The translations under genes were made by a program, and so were the position numbers. The notes beneath the pieces were generated by a model that saw only the letters and a list, made by a program, of their open reading frames with translations, had not been told where the DNA came from and ran no database searches. A stretch of DNA of 64,000 bases from contig CM066988.1 in assembly GCA_033977485.1 (NCBI GenBank), positions 138,949,359-139,013,358 of the forward strand, read 5' to 3'. This stretch comes from Hydrangea macrophylla. Its lineage: Eukaryota > Streptophyta > Magnoliopsida > Cornales > Hydrangeaceae. Shown here piece by piece: positions 24,360 to 35,797 of the stretch (position 1 is its first letter; each line of letters begins with the position of its first letter).

Positions 24360-24715
24360 CCTCAGATACCAGGAATAATATCCGATCGATATCCAAATAG
24401 CACACCAATACCATCGCTTCAGATACCAGGAATAATATCCGATCGATATCTAAGCCGCACTCAATACCATCATTTCGGATACCAGGAATAATATCCGATC
24501 GATATCCGAAACAATCACCCTAGATACCAAGAATAATATCCGATCGATATCTAAGCCGTAACTCAATACCATCATTTCGGATACCAGGAATAATATCCAA
24601 TCGATATCCGAAACAAGCGCCCTAGATACCAGGAATAATATCCGATCGATATCTAAGCCGTACATAATACTGTCGCCTCCAATACCAGGAATAATATTCG
24701 ATCGATATTGAGGTC
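24360..24715. repeat. GATACCAGGAATAATATCC tandem array in LTR C
   Basis: Eight to nine copies of the core GATACCAGGAATAATATCC plus GATCGATATC, at spacings of about 30-60 bp with alternating spacers. Each ends in the palindrome GATCGATATC. The second LTR has the same array at 31510-31865 with small differences. Confidence 0.85.
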
Positions 24716-25006
24716 GCACACCAGACCACTACTCTATACTTTTTTCACGTTTTCTCACACACATGCATGTTGACACAACCTCGACTCTAATATGTATGTC
24801 AATGTTCACAGTTTGTAGTAACAGTTAATAATCTCAAAGCTGGATATTTGTTCAACATAAATCTCGGTCTTAAACATTCTAGTAAGTCCAATTTCTAACA
24901 GTGAGCCTTTAAAATAGTATATTTGTCAAACAGTTCTTTAAAAACTTTCAAAACCTTTGCCAAACAGTCCCTTATATAAAAATAATGAAACTGCTCAAAC
25001 TACCTG

Positions 25007-25155
25007 GTCGCGCGCGCGAAGGGGGAGAACGGGTCGCGCGAGCGGTCTGCGCGAGCGGTCCGCGCGAGCGAATGGGCAGCGGGTGTCGCGCGCGCGAAGG
25101 GGGAAAATGGTTCGCGCGAGCGAGCCTCGCGCGAGCGGGTCGCGTACGCGAGTTC
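25007..25155. repeat. CGCG-rich array in LTR C
   Basis: About ten GCGCGAGCG/GCGCGCGCG half-units in 150 bp, in an otherwise AT-rich LTR. The other LTR copy (32157-32315) has lost several CpG to TpG or CpA. The half-unit is shared with the B family. Confidence 0.85.
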
Positions 25156-25834
25156 TTGCAGTTTCATCATCTTCCTCGTTTTTTCCCTGTTTTCAATTTC
25201 AAACTGTATTTTTTACCCATTTTCATATTCTGTTTCAAATATGTCGTGCAGTATATGGATCTCTTCGGTTTTCCGCGTAGATTACAAATACGAAATCAAT
25301 TTAAACAATTACGGATTATATCTCTAGATATTCGCGATTAAAGTGAGGGTGTCAAAACTTTAAATCAACGGTACGTCGCGATACGGATGAATTATTGCGT
25401 AGGATTCGAACCACAGCTTATTGGGACTGAGATCTTCCATAATCAATTCACGGAATTGATTATGGTTGAGTTTGGTAAAACTCCAATTCAAAGCTTTCAA
25501 TGGTGTTTCTATATATATACACATATACACGGATATATACACTGAATTATACATATATATATACGTGGCGAGTGAGTTTATAATACTCACTGAGGTGATT
25601 ACACAGAGAATTTTGAGACCGATAATATCCGCCGTCGATTCCGTAGTTTGAGAATTCTCCTCCGTTCTCTTGATCTTGAGATATATAGCTATGTATGTAT
25701 GTGACTGAATATATGTATATATATAATCTGTATGTGTGTGTGTTATATGTGTTCTTGAGAGAGTTGGGAGAATTGAGAGAGAATTGAGAGATGCAGAGAG
25801 AATAGAGAGTGAACTGTGAGAGTTTTAGAGTGAT

Positions 25835-25855
25835 ATAAACATATATATAAACTAA
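25835..25855 (-). promoter_or_regulatory. Putative TATA box of LTR C
   Basis: Minus strand TTTATATATATGTTTATATC followed by a long CTCTCT-rich stretch (25825-25740), typical of a plant core promoter with pyrimidine patch. Same arrangement at 32995-33010 in the 5' LTR, which would drive the element. Confidence 0.45.
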
Positions 25856-26192
25856 GAGTTGTGGCCTCCAAGCAATAGGGAGATTTCTCCCGGTGTGGTT
25901 GAGCTTATGTGCTCCCACACCCAAGACGCGATATAAACGCAGATTTAAAACATAAACTGGTATTAACTGGTTAAAATAAAAATACAGGAATCATATTAGT
26001 GTAGGAATTAAATTCCCGGTTTATACAAAAATATAGATATTGATTTTGAAACCACAGAAAATATTTTCTATATTTATAAAAAATTATAATTTGACCCCAG
26101 ATATATATATTACAAAGAGAAATTAAATCAAATACTCATGGAAATGAAATGCAGTATTTATTTATTAATGAAACAGAATACAGGGTGTTACA

Positions 26193-26229
26193 CTCTACCC
26201 ACCTTAACAGAGATTTCGCCCCGAAATCT
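26193..26229 (-). other. Element C polypurine tract and upstream hairpin
   Basis: Minus strand: hairpin AGATTTCGGGGCGAAATCT (26211-26229), then CTGTTAAGGTGGGTAGAG, then the LTR start TGTAACACCC. The stem has 8 perfect pairs with a GGG loop. Confidence 0.75.
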
Positions 26230-26236
26230 GGACTAA

Positions 26237-26914
26237 CTAATCCTGAAACAACTCGGGGTATCTAGTCCTCATGTCTGACTCTAACTCCCACGACGCCTCT
26301 CCCTCGTCATGATGCCTCCACTGAACCTTAACCAAAGGAACGTCTCTTCTTCTCAGCCTCTTGATACTCTGGTCAAGAATCCTCACAGGTCTATCCTTGT
26401 AGACAACATTCTCACTTGTCTCAATATCATCAAAATTAACCACATGCGAAGGGTCCCGTATGTATTTCCTTAACATACTGACATGGACTACATTATGAAC
26501 ACCAGACATCTTTGGTGGCAACGCGAGCCGATAAGCCACTTTTCCAACTCGCTCCAAGATTTCAAATGGTCCAATGAAACGGGGTGCCAACTTCCCTCTT
26601 TTTAGACCAAAACGTACTACTCCCCGAACAGGTGAAACCTTTAGGAGTACGTGATCTCCGATACTGAACTCCAAATCCTTTCGACGCCGATCTGCATAAC
26701 TCTTGTGTCTGCTCTGTGCAGTCTTCATTCTTTCTTTGACCAGTGAAATCTTCTCATTGGTTTCTCTCACCAAATCTGGTCCCAAAAGTTCTGTGTCTCC
26801 CACTTCAGCCCAACACAACGGAGATCGACATGGCCGTCCGTACAAGGCTTCAAACGGTGCCATCCCAATACTCGAGTGATAACTGTTGTTATACACAAAT
26901 TCAACTAATGGCAA
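26237..26914 (-). pseudogene. pol: Element C integrase C-terminal part with chromodomain (shifted frame)
   Basis: 225 residues. Starts inside the integrase core (LPLVEFVYNNSYHSSIGMAP), continues with ALYGRPCRSPLCW, then the GPY/F module RFIGPFEILERVGKVAYRL (about residues 137-155), and ends with a chromodomain-like segment VKVQWRHHDEGEASWELE (about residues 198-215). The chromodomain binds modified histones in this lineage and steers integration into heterochromatin. It is in another frame than the rest of pol: a single-base indel lies near 26930, just before SWETHLPLVEF. The first methionine is not a real start. Confidence 0.9.
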
Positions 26915-27606
26915 GTGCGTCTCCCAAGACTCTTCAAATCAATTGCACAAGCTCTGAGTATATCTTCCATAATCTGATTAACACGCTCTGTCTGTCCATC
27001 GGTCTGAGGATGGAAAGCAGTACTCATCTTGAGCGAAGTTCCCATAGCCTTCTGCAAACTTTCCCAAAATCCCGAGGTAAAACGTGCATCGCGGTCTGAT
27101 ACAATCGACACAGGCGCACCGTGCAGTCGCACCACTTGCTGTAGGTACATTCGACTCATCCTTTCTACTGGGTAAGTCATATTGTACGCGATAAAATGTG
27201 CAGACTTTGTCAGACGATCCACAATTACCCAAATCGCGTCATGATTCTGTTGTGACCGGGGTAACCCAACCACGAAATCCATAGTTATGTGTTCCCACTT
27301 CCATCCTGGAACAGGTAAGGGTTGCAACAATCCCGAGGGTCTCTGATGTTCGACCTTCACTTGTTGACAAGTCAAACATTTAGACACAAACTCGACTATT
27401 TCTCGTTTCATCCCTTCCCACCAGAAGTTTCTCTTCAAATCCTTATACATCTTTGTTCCTCCTAGGTGTACTGTCAGTCTCGATTTATGTGCTTCTTCGA
27501 GAATATCTTTTCTCAAATTTCCTGAATCTGGCACACACAATCTGTCTCGACATCGGTATCCTCCATCAGTCCCAACCTTCCATTCTGTAGGGCCCTTTTC
27601 TGACAT
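26905..27606 (-). pseudogene. pol: Element C integrase zinc-binding and catalytic core
   Basis: 233 residues in the same frame as RT, after an in-frame TAA (27619-27621). HHCC zinc finger: H40, H47, C77, C80 (HKSRLTVH and CLTCQQVK). Catalytic DDE residues are seen in ITMDF (D110), SDRDARF (about 171-173) and QTDGQTERVN (E207). The frame runs into LGRRTCH and stops because of the indel near 26930. Integrase inserts the double-stranded cDNA into host chromatin. Confidence 0.92.
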
Positions 27607-27621
27607 CTTGACAAACCATAC

Positions 27622-28857
27622 TTAAAACTTCTCGTCCTTCTTTTGGGCCTCGATGATCCGACTCACAAGTGTTGGTTGTACCACGAGGCATCCAAAATGA
27701 TGTCCGTCACTTCCCTCAAAAATCTGCATATCAAATGCTGCGATTGTCTCCAAGGCTTTCCATTCCCTCAACATCAATGAAGCAATCATTCCTTGAGGTT
27801 TCCGACTTAGGGCGTCAGCAACTACATTAGCCTTACCAGGGTGGTACTCTAATGTGAAGTCGTAGTCCTTGATCAGCTCCATCCACCGACGTTGCCTCAT
27901 GTTCAACTCCTTCTGAGTAAACAAATACTTAAGGCTCTTGTGGTCCGAGAACAAATCATACTTCTCCCCAAAGAGGTAGTGTCTCCAGATCTTAAGCGCG
28001 AACACTACTGCTGCTAGCTCCAAATCATGAGTTGGGTAATTCAATTCATTTGGCTTCAATTGTCGTGAACCATATGCGATAACCTTTCCGTCCTGCATAA
28101 GGACACACCCCAATCCTTGATATGAGGCATCACTGAAAATAGTAAACTTCTCACCATCCTTTGGTATTGCAAGTACTGGCGCTGTTGTCAATCTCTCTTT
28201 CAATTCCAGAAAAGCGCGTTCATGCTTATCAGTCCATTCAAACTTCAAATCTTTCTTAGTCAAACCAGTTAACGGGGCCGCTATCTTTGAGAAACCCTCT
28301 ACAAATCTCCGATAGTAACCAGCTAGTCCCAGAAAACTTCTGACTTCTGTAGCATTGGTCGGCCGAGTCCAATTCGCCACTGCATCGGTCTTTGATGAGT
28401 CAACTGGGATTCTTTGTTGTGAAATCACATGCCCGAGTAACTTAACTTCCTGAAGCCAGAATTCACACTTGCTGAATTTAGCATACAGGCGGTGATCTTT
28501 GAGAGTCTGCAACGCGATCCGTAGATGCTGTTCATGCTCTTTCTCTGACTTGGAATAGATCAAAATATCATCAATAAAGACAATAACGAATTGATCCAAA
28601 TAGGGCTTGAATACTCTGTTCATCAAGTCCATAAACACAGCTGGAGCATTCGTCATCCCAAACGGCATCACTAAGAACTCATAGTGTCCGTATCTCGTCC
28701 TGAAAGCAGTCTTGGGTATGTCTTCCTTTCGCACTCTCAACTGGTGATACCCTGACCATAGATCAATCTTAGAAAAGGTCGTGGCTCCTTGCAACTGATC
28801 AAACATATCGTCTATCCGAGGTAAAGGATACTTATTCTTAATAGTAACCTTATTCAA
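27622..28857 (-). pseudogene. pol: Element C reverse transcriptase and RNase H
   Basis: 411 residues. [16 protein letters not shown] (9-22), [12 protein letters not shown] (28-39), MPFGMTNAP (64-72) and the catalytic FIDD (94-97) with the usual IDLxSGYHQ aspartate. RNase [11 protein letters not shown] (241-250, D243), [11 protein letters not shown] (274-284, E280) and [10 protein letters not shown]. The frame is continuous with the protease frame upstream except for one TGA (28858-28860) where related elements have Arg in DYRKLNK, most simply CGA to TGA. It ends at a TAA before the integrase. Confidence 0.95.
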
Positions 28858-28860
28858 TTT

Positions 28861-29757
28861 TCAGTAGTCAATACACAACCGCATTGTCCCATCCTTCTTC
28901 TTCACAAACAACACTGGTGCTCCCCAGAGTGAAGTACTTGAACGAACAAAACCCAACTTCTCAAGTTCTTGAACTTGTTCCTTCAGCTCCAACAACTCTG
29001 TAGGGGCCATCCTGTAGGGAACCTTGGTTATAGGTCGAGTACCTGGCACCAATTCCACACAGAATTCTATGTCCCTTTCCGGCGGTAGTCCTGAAATATC
29101 TCCGAATACTTCCTTGAACTCTTTGATTACCGGTATTGATGATACTGTCACCTCTACAGTGACAACCTCAATGTTTGCTAGGCATCTAGTGAGGAACATA
29201 TCACCCGAAGGGTTACATTGGAAATCGAAGAGTCGATTCCCATTGTCCGCAAATGTGATCTTCTTCCTTGCACAATCCAACTTCGCATCATTCTTCTCGA
29301 GCCAATCCATTCCCAGGATTATATCGAACTCCTTCATCGACAGAACCACCAATCTTGCCAAAAGTTCACGGTCTCCTAACCGTAGAGGACAATCCTTACA
29401 TACATGTAATAACTTGACGGTGGTCCCTAAGGGTGAGACAGCACTCAAAGCTTCATCTAAACGTTGCGGTATTATACCCAACTTCCGAACAATCTTAATA
29501 GATATAAAGGAATGTGTAGCACCCGTGTCAAATAAAACTTTAACATGAGAGTTAAACAAGGTTAGAGTACCTTCCACTGCTCGTTGCTCAGGAGGTTCCT
29601 CCTCATAAGTACCTTCTTCATAACCTGTTTCTTCATAACCAGCAGCCTCGGGAATAACGGCATTCAGACGGGCCAGTCCTTGCTGGCCGTAATTGCCTCT
29701 CCTAGGAGCCTTGCATTCCGGACTTATGTGACCTGACATGCCACAATTATAGCACAC
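28861..29757 (-). pseudogene. pol: Element C last zinc knuckle, protease and RT start
   Basis: 298 residues, part of the continuous gag-pol frame. [14 protein letters not shown] (residues 2-15) is an intact CX2CX4HX4C knuckle, so the 'start' methionine is internal. A Glu-rich linker (40-62) follows, then the aspartic protease active site [10 protein letters not shown] (75-84) and ILGMDWL, then the RT N-terminus ([25 protein letters not shown]). It stops at the TGA in the first RT motif. The protease cuts the Gag-Pol precursor. Confidence 0.93.
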
Positions 29758-30738
29758 AACTCCCGGACGATCAGCACGCCTAGTTAGTCTGCAATCTTTA
29801 GCTCGGTGACCTGGATTACCACAATTGAAGAAGTTATTGTTGTTGTTCCCTCCTGTTGCTCGAGGCGGATACTGTTGTACTGCTTGTGTCTGTTGAGGTT
29901 TCTTCTCTCCATCCCAGGTCCTTTTCTGTCCCTGAGGGTACCCTAGTTTCTGTCCAGAATAACCCTTCTACGGAGGTCGATTTCTAAATGGCTTTGAATT
30001 CTGACAACCATCATTCTCTAACCCCGTAGCCAATCTCACCAGAGCTTCAAATGACTGGCCCAAATGCCCCATAGTCAGATGTCGGAGAGACAAGTTGAGA
30101 CCCCGGTGATACTTCTTGATTTTCCTCTGGGGTGTGTCCACTATATGTGGAGCAAAGCGAGAAAGACGCTCATATCGAGTAGTGTACTCTCGGACAGTCA
30201 GATTCCCTTGAGTCAACTCCATAAACTCTTTCTCTCTCTTGTCCTTCTCTTCTTCAGGAAAATACTTCTTGAGAAACCTTTCCTTGAACACCACCCACGG
30301 CATTCTCCTTGCAGCTTCTTCCCCTATGGTCGCCTTTTCAGCATCCCACCAATCAGCCGCTGCATAAGACAGCTGAAAGATAGCCAGACGCTTCTTCTCC
30401 AGATCCGTGCACTCTATGGTCTCAAAGATACGCTCCATCTGGCGTAGCCACTGTTCCGCTTGCCAGGCTTCATCAGTCCCCGCAAAATACTCAGGTCGCA
30501 GGGCGCGAAACTCCTTGAGAAGCTTGTCTCCAGTCTGGTGGGCTTGCCTCCCATTCCCGTTATGATTCCCATTCTGATTATTGTTCCTTGTGTTCTGATC
30601 GCTAACCCTCTCCAATCTTCTTACAAAAGCCTCAAACATTCCGGTTGGATCTATTACCGGGGGTGCATCTTCAATAGCGGGACGATTCCTGAGATTTCTT
30701 CCAGCCATAAAATCAAGAGAACGGCACCTATCCATCAA
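29758..30738 (-). pseudogene. gag: Element C Gag, one in-frame stop
   Basis: 256 open residues (29968-30738), then a TAG, then the same frame runs on into the zinc knuckles and protease, so gag and pol are one frame. Domain: LLKEFRALRPEYFAGTDEA and AEQWLRQMERIF (about residues 72-110), then AADWWDAEKATIGEEAARRM and FKERFLKKYFPEEEKDKREK, the usual retrotransposon Gag domain. The NNNQNGNHNGNG tract (52-64) is a low-complexity linker. After the stop, a first knuckle [14 protein letters not shown] has F where the first Cys belongs; the second knuckle is intact. MAGRN at residue 11 may be the real start. Confidence 0.93.
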
Positions 30739-30890
30739 TCAACAGAATACGGTCAAACTCTCGGAAAGAAAAAGAAAATTCTAAACGATAGAAAGCGACT
30801 AAACACGGAATGAAGTCGAACTATCTTATCTTAATTCTATCTTAACGGGAGATCCTATGTGTCTTGGACAATTGGTCGAGCCACAACCTG

Positions 30891-30902
30891 GCTCTGATAC
30901 CA
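30891..30902 (-). other. Element C primer-binding site (initiator Met tRNA)
   Basis: Minus strand TGGTATCAGAGC seven bases inside the 5' LTR (30910). The following CAGG extends the match by a few bases at most. Confidence 0.92.
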
Positions 30903-30909
30903 AAAAGCC

Positions 30910-33351
30910 TGTCACGCCCCGACGTAGCATAATTCAGGAAAGCATTTAATTTCCTTTATGGACTCGTAGGTCGTGACAAATGAGTATGACCAATTGTCCC
31001 TGCAACAAATATCTTAATAGCATTTCTAGAGCAAAAGGATACTAACAAAACATAAGCTCCAAAATTAAAACTTACTAACTATTACAGCAGTCATAAACTT
31101 AGGCACAAAATGCCTTATTCAAAAGTCTAAAACTAGTTTATTACAAACCCAAATTAAAAGACAGAGGAAATATAAAGCAGCCTCCTGGAAAGTTCCCTGC
31201 CTCTAACTAGCATAGTCGAAATACCCTGGCTGCTCCTGACCCTGAAAATCTGGACATACAGCCCAGGACGCATCAACGCCGTCACTTATGCAAGTTGGTG
31301 AGCAAAATAAACAAGTGCTCGCAATGTATATATAATCAAATAAACAACGGTGCAGTTTAACTTTAAAAGCAATAGATTCAAGGTTCCAATTCCAACATAA
31401 GTCACGGGGGAATAAAATAAGCAATGAATATGCAACCGTGCATGAACAATGTAACATCTCATCTTTCTGACTCTTTTCTCTCAACAAAACCGACTCAACC
31501 AAACCATCACCTCAGATACCAGGAATAATATCCGATCGATATCCAAATAGCACACCAATACCATCGCTTCAGATACCAGGAATAATATCCGATCGATATC
31601 TAAGCCGCACTCAATACCATCATTTCGGATACCAGGAATAATATCCGATCGATATCCGAAACAAGCGCCCTAGATACCAGGAATAATATCCGATCGATAT
31701 CTAAGCCGTAACTCAATACCATCATTTCGGATACCAAGAATAATATCTTATCGATATCCGAAACAAGCGCCCTAGATACCAGGAATAATATCCGATCGAT
31801 ATCTAAGCCGTACACAATACTGTCGCCTCCAATACCAGGAATAATATCCGATCGATATTGAGGTCGCACACCAGACCGCCACTCTATAATCTTTTCACGT
31901 TTTCTCACACACATCCATGTTGACACAACCTCGACCCTAATATGTATGTCAATGTTCACAGTTTGTAGTAACAGTTAATAATCTCAAAGCTGGATATTTG
32001 TTCAACATAAATCTCGGTCTTAAACGTTCTAGTAAGTCCAATTTCTAACAGTGAGCCTTTAAAACAGTATATTTGTCAAACAGTTCTTTAAAAAATTTTA
32101 AAACCTTTGCCAAATAGTCCCTTATATAAAAATACAGAAACTGCTCAAACAGCCTGGTCGCGCGAGCGGGTCGCGCGCGCGAAGGGGAAAACGGGTCGCG
32201 CGGGCTGTCCGCGTGAGCGAATGGGCAGCGGGTGTCGCACGCGCGAAGGGGGAAAATGGTTCACGCGAGCGGGCCACGCGAGCGAGCCTCGCGCGAGCGG
32301 GTCACGCACGCGAGTTCTTGCAGTTTTATCATCTTCCTCGTTTTTTCCCTGTTTTCAATTTCAAACTTTATTTTTTACCCATTTTCAGATTCTGTTTCAA
32401 ATATGTCGTGCAGTATATGGATCTCTTCGGTTTTCCGCGTAGATTACAAATACGAAATCAATTTAAACAATTACGGATTATATCTCTAGATATTCGCGAT
32501 TAAAGTGAGGGTGTCAAAACTTTAAATCAACGGTACGTCGCGATACGGATGAATTATTGCGTAGGATTCGAACCACAGCTTATTGGGACTGAGATCTTCC
32601 ATAATCAATTCACGGAATTGATTTTGGTAAAACACCAATTCAAAGCTTTCAATGGTGTTTCTATATATATACACATATACACGGATATATACACTGAATT
32701 ATACATATATATACGTGGCGAGTGAGTTTATAATACTCACTGAGGTGATTACACAGAGAATTTTGAGACCGATAATATCCGACGTCGATTTCGTCGTTTG
32801 AGAATTCTCCTCCGTTCTCTTGATCTTGAGATATATATATAGCTATGTATGTATGTGACTGAATATATATGTATATATATAATCTGTATGTGTGTGTGTT
32901 ATATGTGTTCTTGAGAGAGTTGGGAGAATTGAGAGAGAATTGAGAGATGCAGAGAGAATAGAGAGTGAACTGTGAGAGTTTTAGAGTGATATAAACATAT
33001 ATATATAAACTAAGAGTTGTGGCCTCCAAGCAATATGGAGATTTCTCCCGGTGTGGTTGAGCTCATGTGCTCCCACACCCAAGACGCGATATAAACGCAG
33101 ATTTAAAACATAAACTGGTATTAACTGGTTGAAATAAAAATACAGGAATCATATTAGTGTAGGAATTAAATTCCCGGTTTATACAAAAATATAGATATTG
33201 ATTTTGAAACCACAGAAAATATTTTCTGTATTTATAAAAAATTACAATTTGACCCCAGATATATATATTACAAAGAGAAATTAAATCAAATACTCATGGA
33301 AATGAAATGCAGTATTTATTTATTAATGAAACAGAAATACAGGGTGTTATA
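30910..33351 (-). repeat. Element C 5' LTR (2442 bp)
   Basis: Direct copy of 23762-26192, by eye about 2% different, with its last bases ATA instead of ACA. Includes the GATACC array (31510-31865), the CGCG array (32157-32315) and the TATA region near 33001. Short reading frames inside are non-functional. Confidence 0.94.
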
Positions 33352-33356
33352 ATCTC

Positions 33357-34432
33357 TCTGTCCCTTATATATGGGGTTAACTAATGGTGGTTATCACTTG
33401 AGACTCTTTGACCCAAATAAGCATATAAGCAACTCAACATGTCAACATGACAATTTCATCATTTTGAACATGTTAAACAATAAATATTCACATGCTTCTC
33501 TACTTAATCACAATTAAGCAAGTTAAGCATTCACTAGCAAATAAATAAATATTAAATATCCAATTTTGGGATTAGGACACTCACCTCACGAATAGGTCCA
33601 AAATAAGCTTAGAATTCTCAAATCTTTCGCAAAACTAGTTCCTAATTATTTCAATGATATCCCTGCATATAACACTTATCACTTATATGTATCACCCCTT
33701 AAAATGGGTCGCGAAAAAATATTACCAAAATTGATAAAGAAAGACATAGAAATAATTCTCTCACCTCCACAAATCCAAATATGACTTCGATTCGCGAAAC
33801 AGTAATACCGACGACAAAGAAACGGCGACAAGACGACGACATAGCCCACTTTTCTTTCTTTTCTTCTCCTGAAGCTCTATGTGACTCTCTAATCTGTTTC
33901 TATCTTCTTTTTTATGACAATGAGTCATTATGAGATATTTATATCTCTTAGAATATTTTAATTAACTTAGTCATAATTCTGTTTGCATCCCCCAATATTT
34001 CTAAGTTCCTATTTTGAAATCCCCTGGACATTATATTAACTACCCAATTTCGAAATTGGTATATCACGAATGGGTTCCAAATGTGGTCTCAAATATTTTA
34101 TGAGATTGCTAATTAGCCTACTAATTATGAACCATATTCCAATTCGCTCTCACACGGGTATCCAAATTGGCTCCTTAAAAGGTCACAACTAGCAATAAAA
34201 TATTCAAAACAGTTAAATAATGATTCACTTAATCACATAAATGCAACTAAATGCAATTTATATAATTTGGACCTCCCATGGTCCAATTTCACATCCATCC
34301 AAATGTCTCTTTATCTAAGCACTTATTATATCAGGGTAACTGGAACTTACCCAAATATCACATGCAATTAATTATATTAATTAATGCATGAAAAATAAAT
34401 ATGACTTCCATTTTCTGGGTACGGGTATTACA
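33357..34432 (-). repeat. Element D 3' LTR, piece 3 of 3
   Basis: Matches 53608-54699, starting TCTGTCCCTTATATATGGGG and ending GGTACGGGTATTACA. Differences are clearly more frequent than in the LTR pairs of A, C or E. A TATA-like GAGATATAAATATCTC (minus strand, about 33936-33952) is followed by CT/GA-rich sequence. Confidence 0.9.
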
Positions 34433-34469
34433 TCTCTCCCTCCCTTTTTGGAAGTTTGTCCCCAAACTT
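34433..34469 (-). other. Element D polypurine tract and upstream hairpin
   Basis: Minus strand: hairpin AAGTTTGGGGACAAACTT (34452-34469), then CCAAAAAGGGAGGGAGAGA, then the LTR start TGTAATACCC. The hairpin position is as in A and C but the stem sequence differs with pairing kept. Confidence 0.8.
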
Positions 34470-34474
34470 TTCTT

Positions 34475-35770
34475 ACCTCAAGTGTTAAATAAGTGAAAAT
34501 ATTTCTCTCGGATCTCGTCTTCACGTTCCCAAGTTGCCTCCTCTACTGAATGATTACGCCATAACACCATAACTAGAGGAATGACTTTAGTTCTGAGCAA
34601 CTGATCCTTCCTATCTAGGATTCGAACTGGATGCTCAACATAAGTCAAGTCTTCTCAAACCATCAACGGTTCCGGAGTAATACAGTAATTCAAATCTGAA
34701 AGAGAACGTCGTAATATAGAAACGTGAAACACACTATGAACATTAGCCAACTCTTCTGCTAATTCCAACCGATATGCAACTGTACCAACTCTATCTAAGA
34801 TCAAATAAGGCCCTACAAACCTCGAACTTAACTTGCCTCGCTTACCAAACCGTGCGATACCTTTCGAAGGCGATACTTTCAAGTAAACATAATCACCTAC
34901 CTCAAATTCCAACGGTCTTTTACCTGTATCCGCGTAGCTTTTGTAATGACTCTGTGCTATTTGTAGCCGTTGTTTAACTAACTTGATTTTGTCAGTAGTG
35001 ATTTGCACAATTTCAGCCCTATAAGTTGCTTTTCCCCAATTTCTGTCCAACACACCGGTGATTTACACTTTCGACCATACAATGCCTCGTAATGCGCCAC
35101 ACCAATACTCGTTTGAAAGCTATTTTTGTAAGAGAATTCCACTAATGGCAAGTGAGTCTCCCAATCTGATTTGAAATCCATAACACAACCTCGAAGTATA
35201 TCTTCCAGAATCTGAATAACTCGCTCGAATTGGCCGTCTGTCTGATGATGAAATGCTGTGCTAAAGTGCAAAGTTGTCCCCATTGCCTTTTGCAAACCTT
35301 CCCAAAACCTAGACACAAATCGTGTGTCTCGATCTGACACAATGGATACTAGTGCCCCGTGTAGCCTGATAACTTCTCTGACATAAAGCTCTACTAACTT
35401 TGTCGGATCACAAGTCTTGATTGGTAAGAAATGGGCTGACTGAGTCAACCGGTTAATGATCACCCAAATACTATCATTAGACTTGGGAGACCGTGGTAAA
35501 CCTGACATAAAGTCCATCGTGATATGCTTCCATTTCCATTCTGGTATCTCCAATACAATTCATCTGCGGGTCGTTGATGTTCCAATTTCACTTGTTGACA
35601 AGTCGTACACTTGGCCACAAACTCAGCGACTTCCCGTTTCATACCACTCCACCAATACACTTCCCGCAAATCTCTATACATCTTGGTACTCCCTGGATGT
35701 ACTGAATATTTTGTATGTGAGCCTTTTTCATCATTTAATCTTTCAATTCTTGAATATTCGAAACTCATAA
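34475..35770 (-). pseudogene. pol: Element D integrase with GPY/F and chromodomain, broken
   Basis: Minus-strand pieces in order: zinc finger and linker (35460-35768, [26 protein letters not shown]), catalytic core (34978-35553, [32 protein letters not shown]), C-terminal module (34655-35053, RFVGPYLILDRVGTVAYRL), and after a TGA a chromodomain-like VMVLWRNHSVEEATWERE in the 34475-34654 stretch. The frames disagree at about 35555 and 35050, and stops are present, so no integrase can be made. The catalytic motif has HHQTDGQFE where HPQTDGQTE is usual. Confidence 0.9.
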
Positions 35771-35797
35771 TCGATTAATATATCTTAATACATTATT

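Larger units (their letters stand above)
23762..26192 (-). repeat. Element C 3' LTR (2431 bp)
   Basis: Reads TGTAACACCC...GTGACA on the minus strand. Contains the GATACCAGGAATAATATCC array (24360-24715), a CGCG-rich array (25007-25155) and a TATA region near 25842-25850. Confidence 0.94.
23762..33351 (-). mobile_element. Element C: near-complete Ty3/Gypsy chromovirus (Tekay/Del type)
   Basis: A 9590-bp element with LTRs 30910-33351 (5') and 23762-26192 (3'), flanked by perfect ATCTC duplications (23757-23761 and 33352-33356). Interior: primer site, gag, protease, RT, RNase H, integrase with GPY/F and chromodomain, hairpin and polypurine tract, all minus strand. One frame is shared from gag to the integrase core, interrupted by three stops; one frameshift separates the integrase C-terminus. 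Recently active but now inactivated. Confidence 0.95.

Noticed and set aside
25007..25155. CpG island of a host gene
   Set aside because: Same array in both LTRs of one element and in other LTR copies; no host gene starts nearby.
29024..29548. A 174-residue plus-strand ORF
   Set aside because: It is the antisense shadow of the element C protease/RT frame.
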